Positions 32,016-39,109 of a DNA stretch of 39,109 nt are shown piece after piece. The number at the start of each line of letters is the position of its first letter. Position 1 is the stretch's first letter. The notes under the pieces were generated by a model, which ran no database searches, was not told the origin of the DNA, and saw only the letters and a list, made by a program, of their open reading frames with translations. A program made the position numbers and the translations under genes. Source of the DNA: Nemertoderma westbladi (taxonomy: Eukaryota; Xenacoelomorpha; Nemertodermatida; Nemertodermatidae); assembly GCA_032718475.1 (NCBI GenBank), contig JAUCBJ010006284.1, positions 1-39,109 of the forward strand, in the 5' to 3' direction.

Positions 32016-33001
32016 ATGGCATTAAGATTGAATCCACCTGAGTTTAAGAAAGACTCAAAGAGTTATGAGCGTTACAAACGAGAACTATTAGCTTGGCGAG
32101 AAATAACTGATCTTCCTAAATCTATACAGGGTATAGCTATTGCATTATCCCATCCAGAAGAAGGGGATTCTAAGATTAGAGAGAAAGTATTCGATGAGAT
32201 TTCCATTGAAGATTTAAAGGGCGAGGATGGACTAGGTGAACTTATAAAGTACCTAGATGAGAAGTTAGGTAAAGACGATTTAGAAGATTGTCTAAAAAAG
32301 TTTGAGGACTTCGAATATTTCCATCGAGACGAGATCTGCAATATATCAGATGTTTCAATGTTTGATCAGAAATATCAGCGAATAAAGAGAATTTGTATGA
32401 GTCTCCCTCCAGAAATTTTGACCTTTAAATCATTAAATTAAATGTTAGTATTAATAAAATGTTAGTACTCACCGGAATGGATTATTCTCAGAAGGTGACA
32501 TTATATGATCAAGCACAAAAGTCTTTAAAAAAATTAATTAGCAAGGGAACATCCGGATTACAAAGTGCGGCCATTAAACTTGAACCAACCTTTCTTGCCC
32601 AAAATGAAGAGGCACTAGCGGCTGCTGGTTACTATCATTCCTCTAGGAGTAGCCCTAATTGGCAATTGGTGGTGGTAGAGTTCGGAGGGATGTTGGACAT
32701 TTTGATTCCACAAGGCGGTATGTTCCTCCCAGTTATAAGAAAGGTACTGGTAATTTGGGCTGTTCAGGTCACCGAATTAGTGCAGTTTGAGCCCAAGACA
32801 GGAAAGTGAATCCCGCTGGTACTGATGGAAAACCTCTTACTTGTCGCTGCTGTGGTTCATTTCGACATCTTTTAAGAGATTGTCCTGATAGTTGGGAAAA
32901 TCTGGAGAAAGTCCACTACACTAATAATGATCACACATTTCACGATTCCAGGATGCCTGCAGAACTAAACCTGTCTGAAAAGACGACCCCCATCGGAAAT
33001 A
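32016..33001 (+). pseudogene. copia gag, frameshifted, with CCHC knuckle
   Basis: Starts at ATG 32016 (MALRLNPPEFKKDSKSYERY) and is open to TAA 32441. It resumes in another frame at 32459 (MLVLTGMDYSQKVTLYDQAQ). It then changes frame again before the zinc knuckle CX2CX4HX4C (CRCCGSFRHLLRDC, about 32848-32890). The nucleocapsid knuckle confirms gag. A short duplicated word (AAATGTTAGTA at about 32440 and 32458) marks the first break. Gag would form the virus-like particle; this copy cannot. Confidence 0.8.
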
Positions 33002-33586
33002 TTGGAGGAGTATGATTGTGAAGATGTTCTGCTAAGTGTGTTCACTACGACCTCATCATCCACTAAGATTTATCAACTTGGCGTTGAAGCTTCCAATTGT
33101 GCTGTATTGGATAGCGCCTGTACCAGCACTGTATGTGGAAAGGATTGGATCAACAACTACATTTCCAGTTTATGCAATACTTACAGATCCAAAATTCAAT
33201 TGAATGAGGGTCACAAAATATTCAAATTTGGTGGCGGCACCAAGCTGAGATCAATTTCTGAATGTTTAATTCTAGCTTTTATAGCCGGGCGGGATGTTCA
33301 AATTCGAACAGATGTTGTAGAATCCGATATTCCACTACTCCTTTCCAGGGAATCTATGAAGCGCGCACAAATGACTTTGGACTTGAATTCTGATGAAGCC
33401 ACAATTTTTGGCAGACGCATATCTTTAAATACTACATCAAATGGACATTACTGTATTCCAATTATGAAAGATATACCAGAAAATTACGTCCATGCAGTTA
33501 ACTTTACTGCAATGGATGACAAGCACCTTCATCAAACTATTCTGAAATTACACCGTCAATTTGCTCATCCATCAGCCAAAAACTGA
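33002..33586 (+). pseudogene. copia protease and start of integrase
   Basis: The frame encodes an aspartic protease with the active-site segment CAVLDSACTSTVCG. D-S-A in place of D-S/T-G is seen in one group of animal copia elements. It is followed by the flap/IPLLLSRESMKRA region and the first half of the integrase HHCC zinc domain (LHRQFAH). A one-base difference in an A-run at about 33577-33581 shifts the frame, so it ends in TGA at 33584-33586. Confidence 0.8.
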
Positions 33587-34929
33587 TAAATCTCCTAAAA
33601 GATGCTAAGGTATGGCAAGATAGTTGTAAACCTATAGTTGACGATATTGTAGAACATTGTGAAGTTTGTAAGCGATTCAAAAAATCTCCACCGATTCCCA
33701 TTGTTGGACTACCAATGGCAAATGAATTTAATCAAGTTGTGGCTATCAATCTTAAGGTTTGGGAAAAACAGTGGATACTCCATATGGTAGACGTATGGTC
33801 TCGCTATACTGTATCCGTCTTCTTTTCAAGTAAATTACCTTGTGTCATTGTTGATAAAATGATGACTAACTGGCTTTCCATTTTCGGTATTATGGGCGGT
33901 ATAATGAGTGATAATGGTTGGGAATTCAACTCAGATGAAATACGGGAAGTAGCTTCAATATTAAATGTAAATTTACATACCACAGCTGCTCAAGCACCTT
34001 ATCAAAATGGGTTATGTGAGCGAAATCATTCTATTACAGACCATATGCTCAGTAAACTTAAAGAGGATAATCCTCAGATCTCAGAACATATCTTATTGCC
34101 TTGGGCAAATATGGCTAAAAACTCTCTCCAGATGTGGAACGGTTTCAGCAATCATCAACTTGTGTTCGGCAAAAATCCTAAATTACCATGTACTATGACT
34201 TCAAATCCCCCAGCACTGGAAGGTTCAACCACAAGTAAAGCATTTGCTAACCATTTGAACGCCCTTCATGCAACTAGAGAAGCTTTTCTACAATCTGAAG
34301 CTGATGAGCGTATTTGTAGAGCTTTGAGACATAAAGTACGAGCATTAGAACAGACTTTTCAGAATGGCGATCTTGTTTATTATAAACATGATAGTAAAGA
34401 TAGATGGCTGGGCCCTGCCAAAGTGGTTTTTCATGATGGCAAGGTGGTGTTCGTGTGTCACGGAGGTGTATTCATTCGTCTTTCTGCTAATCGTCTCATT
34501 GCTATCAATTCACTTGAACAAATTCCAGCAGTTCAAGTTCCTGATGAGTTCAAGCCAGAGGCAGTTTCCAAACTTGTGAATAACAATTGTGGCACAATAA
34601 GAAATACAGCAGCTCTGACACCAGTATTAAAGCATACTGTAAACACCAGTTCAACTGGAATCAACAATTGCGGTCTTCAGGAAATGATCTCGACAATTAT
34701 GCCATCTAACAAAGACACAAATGTAGACAATAACTCAGACAATCTAAAGTCCAAACAAAAATCCACAAATAACGTGAACTCGAACTCCTTGCCACATTCA
34801 GCACAATGTATTAAATTTCTTGATCATGACACACAGCAATGGCTTACAGCGACTGTTATGGGTCATGCTGGTAAAGCATCAGGAAAGTATAGGGATTGGT
34901 TTAACGTGGAGGAGTCTAATGGAGTTTAG
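33587..34929 (+). pseudogene. copia integrase with altered catalytic residue
   Basis: Starts in the shifted frame with the second half of the HHCC zinc domain (EHCEVCKRFKK). The catalytic core has SDNGWEF (second Asp) and NGLCERNHSITDHM (Glu). The position where the first catalytic Asp is expected (VAMDL in relatives) reads VAINL, codon AAT at 33748-33750, so the enzyme should be inactive. A GKNPKLP segment and a Lys/Asn-rich C-terminal linker follow. The frame ends at TAG 34927-34929, which interrupts the reading into RT. Confidence 0.8.
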
Positions 34930-36495
34930 AGGTGCATCAACTTTGGTTCTAACCCTTGGATCCAAGGTGATGTGACTAATGAAGTAAATTTAGTTCTCAT
35001 TCCCAGAAAAGAGCAGTCTTCTCCTGAGTGCCAACAAGCAAAATTAGTGGAGCTACAAAAATTGAGAGATTTTGAAGTCTATCAAGAGCTACCTTTCAAC
35101 GGACAACCATGCATATCGACGCGGTGGGTTCTATGGCATAAGGGAACAGAGATTCGTGCTCGTCTAGTTGCCAGAAGATTTGAAGAGCAAATTGAGGTAG
35201 CTACAAACTCCCCTACAGTTGCAAAATGTACACTTCGCACATTTTTGGCTATCGTTTCCAGTAAAAAATGGGTTCTAAAAACAACTGACATAAAATCTGC
35301 CTTTCTTCAAGGTGAATCCCTAGTACATGATGTCTTCCTCAATCCACCCCAGGAGGCTGATGCGCCGTTGGGATATATTTGGCGATTAAATTAGTGCTTG
35401 TATGGTTTGAATGACGCAGCTCGTCAGTTCTACAATAGCGTGGTAGAAGAGATGTTGACCCTCGGTTGCAGCCAATCTCCATTAGACCCTGCTCTATTTT
35501 ATTTTAGAGAGGATGGCAATCTTTGTGGTATTCTAGACTCACACATTGACGATTTCCTGCATGCAGGAAATCAAAACTTCGAGTCAAAAGTTATACAGAA
35601 TCTCACCAATAGATTTCTTGCGGAAAAGGAAGCAGCTCATAAATTTACTTACGTTGGTTTTGAATTATGTCAGCTTCCTAATGAGATAATTTTAAACCAG
35701 GAATCATACTTAAAGAATATTGAGATAAAGGATATACCATTATCCTTGAGCAAGTCGACAAAAAATGAAAATTTAGGCCCATCTGACCTTACCATGTACC
35801 GGTCTCTAGTTGGTAAACTTAATTGGCTCGTGCAAGGGTCTCGCCCAGACTGGTTCTTTGAGCTAATAGATCTTAGCACACACTTCAGGGATGCTCGAAT
35901 GGAACACTTATTGCGAATCAGAAAAATTTTGCTAAATGTCAAAGATAGAAATGCTTTCATTGTGTTCCCAAACTTAGGTAACCCAATCAATTGGTATCTA
36001 ATTTTATTTACTGATGCTTCATTAGCTAATCTAGCAGACGGAATGAGCAGTACTATGGCATTTGTTCTGTATCTAGTTGGCATAGATATTCGCTCCTGTC
36101 CTCTTTCTTGGAATGTTTGCAAGATTAAACGCGTTGTCCAGTCTACGATAGCTGCAGAGGCGTTAAGTCTTCAAGAAGGTCTAGAGCAATCGATATACAC
36201 AAGAGGTGTCATTAGAGAAATAATTGGTGATGGTGATTCTTTAAAGATACCCATCCGTGCGTAGGTCGACAACAAGAGTGTCGTTGAAGCCATTCACTCC
36301 ACGAAATTGGTTGATGACAAGCGACTATGAATCGATATTGGGGCTATAAAACAATCCCTAGAGAAGGGTGAAGTTGAATATGTGCGTTGGTGCCCAGGTT
36401 CCATGCAAATAGCAGATTGTTTGACAAAAAAAGGTGCATCCGGATTTCATCTCCTGGAGAGTATACAACATGGTCGAATTGACTTTCTACGATAA
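34930..36495 (+). pseudogene. copia reverse transcriptase and RNase H
   Basis: Same frame as the integrase but broken by TAG at 35392-35394, TAG at 36262-36264 and TGA at 36328-36330. It ends at TAA 36493-36495. RT motifs: TRWVLWHKG, LVARRFEE, TTDIKSAFLQGE (motif A), the catalytic box HIDDF (HVDDF is usual in this group), and YRSLVGKLNWL. RNase H follows with FTDASLA, AAEALSLQEGLE and, after the third stop, VDNKSVVEAIH and the C-terminal ADCLTKKGA. Domain order and motifs are complete, so decay was by point mutation rather than truncation. Confidence 0.85.
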
Positions 36496-36635
36496 TGTAA
36501 CGATTCGTCAGTAGACTATGTTTTAAACCATTGGAGTATAACACACATGTGATTGATATTTAGAACAACAAAAAAAAAACATAATTTATACTAATCTATG
36601 ATTGAATCTGTCTAAAAAAAAAGTATTTGTATTAA

Positions 36636-36684
36636 TGTTAATATCTATGATATGTGTAAAATGTATAATTGTAGTAACGTGTGC
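36636..36684 (+). repeat. Truncated 3' LTR of the copia element
   Basis: Repeats the first 49 bp of the 5' LTR (TGTTAATATCTATGATATG...GTGTGCA), then switches abruptly to minisatellite units. An A-rich tract (AAAAAAAAAG at about 36614) precedes it and may be the polypurine tract. Confidence 0.85.
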
Positions 36685-39109
36685 ACTCTTGGACTACATT
36701 TAATGAACCCAACCTCTTGGACTACCTTAATGAACCCAACCTCTTGGACTACCTGTAATGAACCCAACCTCTTGGACTACCTTAATGAACCCAACCTCTT
36801 GGACTACCTTAATGAACCCAACCTCTTCGACTACCTTTAATGAACCCAACCTCAAGCACAACCTGTAATGAACCCAACCTCTAGGACTACCTGTAATGAA
36901 CCCAACCTCTTGGACTACCTTAATGAACCCAACCTCTTGGACTACCTTAATGAACCCAACCTCTTGGACTACCTTAATGAACCCAACCTCTTGGACTACC
37001 TTAATGAACCCAACCTCTTGGACTACCTTAATGAACCCAACCTCTTGGACTACCTTAATGAACCCAACCTCTTGGACTACCTTAATGAACCCAACCTCTT
37101 GGACAACCTTTAATGAACCCAACCCCCCGGACTACCTTAATGAACCCAACCCTAGGACTACCTGTAATGAACCCAACCCTAGGACTACCTGTAATGAACC
37201 CAACCCCTAGAACTACCTGTAATGAACCCAACCTCAAGCACAACCTGTAATGAACCCAACCTCTAGGACTACCTGTAATGAACCCAACCTCTTGGACTAC
37301 CTTAATGAACCCAACCTCTTGGACTACCTTAATGAACCCAACCTCTTGGACTACCTTAATGAACCCAACCTCTTGGACTACCTTAATGAACCCAACCTCT
37401 TGGACTACCTTAATGAACCCAACCTCTTGGACTACCTTAATGAACCCAACCTCTTGGACTACCTTAATGAACCCAACCTCTTGGACTACCTTAATGAACC
37501 CAACCTCTTGGACTACCTTTAATGAACCCAACCTCAAGCACAACCTGTAATGAACCCAACCTCTAGGACTACCTGTAATGAACCCAACCTCTTGGACTAC
37601 CTTAATGAACCCAACCTCTTGGACTACCTTAATGAACCCAACCTCTTGGACTACCTTAATGAACCCAACCTCTTGGACTACCTTAATAAACCCAACCTCT
37701 TGGACTACCTTAATGAACCCAACCCCCGGACTACCTGTAATGAACCCAACCTCTAGGACTACATGTAATGAACCCAACCTCTAGGACTACCTGTAATGAA
37801 CCCAACCTCTTGGACTACCTTAATGAACCCAACCTCTTGGACTACCTTAATGAACCCAACCTCTTGGACTACCTTAATGAACCCAACCTCAAGCACAACC
37901 TGTAATGAATCCAACCTCTTGGACTACCTTTAATGAACCCAACCTCAAGCACAACCTGTAATGAACCCAACCTCTAGGACTACCTGTAATGAACCCAACC
38001 TCTTGGACTACCTTAATGAACCCAACCTCTTGGACTACCTTAATGAACCCAACCTCTTGGACTACCTGTAATGAACCCAACCTCTTGGACTACCTGTAAT
38101 GAACCCAACCTCTTGGACTACATTTAATGAACCCAACCCCCCGGACTACCTGTAATGAACCCAACCTCTCGGACTACCTGTAATGAACCCAACCTCTTGG
38201 ACTACCTTAATGAACCCAACCTCAAGCACAACCTGTAATGAACCCAACCTCTAGGACTACCTGTAATGAACCCAACCTCTTGGACTACCTTAATGAACCC
38301 AACCTCTTGGACTACCTTAATGAACCCAACCTCTTGGACTACCTTAATGAACCCAACCTCTTGGACTACCTGTAATGAACCCAACCTCTTGGACTACCTG
38401 TAATGAACCCAACCTCTTGGACTACCTTAATGAACCCAACCTCTTGGACTACCTTTAATGAACCCAACCTCTAGGACTACCTGTAATGAACCAACCTCTA
38501 GGACTACCTGTAATGAACCCAACCTCTAGGACTACCTGTAATGAACCCAACCTCTAGGACTACCTTAATGAACCCAACCTCTTGGACTACCTTAATGAAC
38601 CCAACCTCTTGGACTACCTTAATGAACCCAACCTCTTGGACTACCTGTAATGAACCCAACCTCTAGGACTACCTGTAATGAACCCAACCTCTAGGACTAC
38701 CTGTAATGAACCCAACCTCTAGGACTACCTGTAATGAACCCAACCTCTTGGACTACCTTTAATGAACCCAACCTCTAGGACTACCTGTAATGAACCCAAC
38801 CTCTAGGACTACCTGTAATGAACCCAACCCTAGGACTACCTGTAATGAACCCAACCTCTTGGACTACCTGTAATGAACCCAACCTCTCGGACTACCTGTA
38901 ATGAACCCAACCTCTCGGACTACCTGTAATGAACCCAACCTCTTGGACTACCTTAATGAACCCAACCTCTTGGACTACCTGTAATGAACCAACCTCTAGG
39001 ACTACCTGTAATGAACCCAACCCTAGGACTACCTGTAATGAACCCAACCTCTAGGACTACCTTAATGAACCCAACCTCTAGGACTACCTGTAATGAACCC
39101 AACCTCTAG
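36685..39109. repeat. 27/28-bp minisatellite, about 88 copies, to window end
   Basis: Tandem units share TGAACCCAACC, then a variable TCTTGG, TCTAGG, TCTCGG or CCCCGG, then ACTACC and a variable CTTA, TTTA or TGTA end. TTGG units mostly end CTTA (27 bp) and TAGG units mostly end CTGTA (28 bp). A rarer unit (TCAAGCACAACC) recurs at about 36851, 37232, 37532, 37888, 37945 and 38220, usually followed by a TAGG unit and a block of TTGG units. This gives a higher-order pattern. All open frames here, on both strands, are periodic (9 residues) artefacts. The array continues past the window. Confidence 0.95.

Larger units (their letters stand above)
30985..36684 (+). mobile_element. Ty1/copia LTR retrotransposon, decayed, 3' LTR truncated
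   Basis: Order along the plus strand is 5' LTR, primer-binding site, leader with nested MITE, gag, protease, integrase, RT, RNase H, partial 3' LTR. Integrase before RT is diagnostic for Ty1/copia (Pseudoviridae-like) elements. The element carries several frameshifts and four in-frame stops, so it is dead. The 3' LTR stops after 49 bp at the start of the minisatellite. A flanking target duplication cannot be checked because the right end is missing. Confidence 0.9.

Noticed and set aside
32072-32341. Minus open frame opposite gag
   Set aside because: Antisense shadow of the copia gag region.
36727-38384. Long open frames on both strands with 9-residue periodicity
   Set aside because: They result from a 27-bp tandem repeat, a multiple of three; strand-independent openness and exact periodicity exclude a normal gene.

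Overview
The window is nuclear DNA from an animal, most likely a marine-type invertebrate. It is AT-rich and has spliced genes with GT..AG introns, several classes of animal transposon (BEL/Pao and Ty1/copia LTR elements, RTE-like and CR1/L2-like LINE fragments, TTAA-type MITEs), long G/C homopolymers and a large minisatellite. The species cannot be named from sequence alone. There are no bacterial operons, CRISPR arrays, rRNAs or convincing tRNAs. Most long open frames are transposon remnants or tandem-repeat artefacts. The host genes are split into short exons and had to be found by splice-site reading.

Layout. 1-2.2 kb: unassigned, with a CpG-dense island at 0.64-1.28 kb. 2.2-9.0 kb: two related BEL/Pao pieces on the minus strand. 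Each has a 1.7-1.9 kb LTR, and the two LTRs carry different internal tandem arrays. The second piece keeps gag and protease but has lost reverse transcriptase, RNase H and integrase. 9.1-10.2 kb: a minus-strand zinc-knuckle pseudogene broken by four frame changes. 12.75-17.0 kb: the best host gene, five exons encoding a 238-residue secreted, cysteine-free, acidic glycoprotein. 20.0-22.0 kb: decayed cysteine-rich coding remnant with several in-frame TGA codons. 23.3-27.5 kb: a large inverted duplication. Its arms carry the same Thr-rich exon on opposite strands. The spacer holds a G-rich TIR element and an RTE-like LINE with RT and a C-terminal zinc finger. 28.1 kb: a second LINE tail. 29.27 kb: a signal-peptide exon ending in GRR at a splice donor. 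29.9-30.4 kb: a hairpin, TATA box and initiator placed just before a decayed 138-codon frame.

31.0-36.7 kb is one Ty1/copia element: a 159-bp 5' LTR, an initiator-tRNA-Met primer site, and gag, protease, integrase and RT/RNase H with multiple frameshifts and stops. A TTAA-flanked MITE sits in its leader. Its 3' LTR is cut after 49 bp by a 27/28-bp minisatellite that runs to the window end (36.7-39.1 kb).

The host-like exons at 12.75, 23.4/26.9 and 29.3 kb share features (signal-peptide exons, phase-1 to phase-2 second exons, Thr/Asp/Glu-rich short exons). They may belong to a local family of secreted acidic proteins. That grouping is inference.
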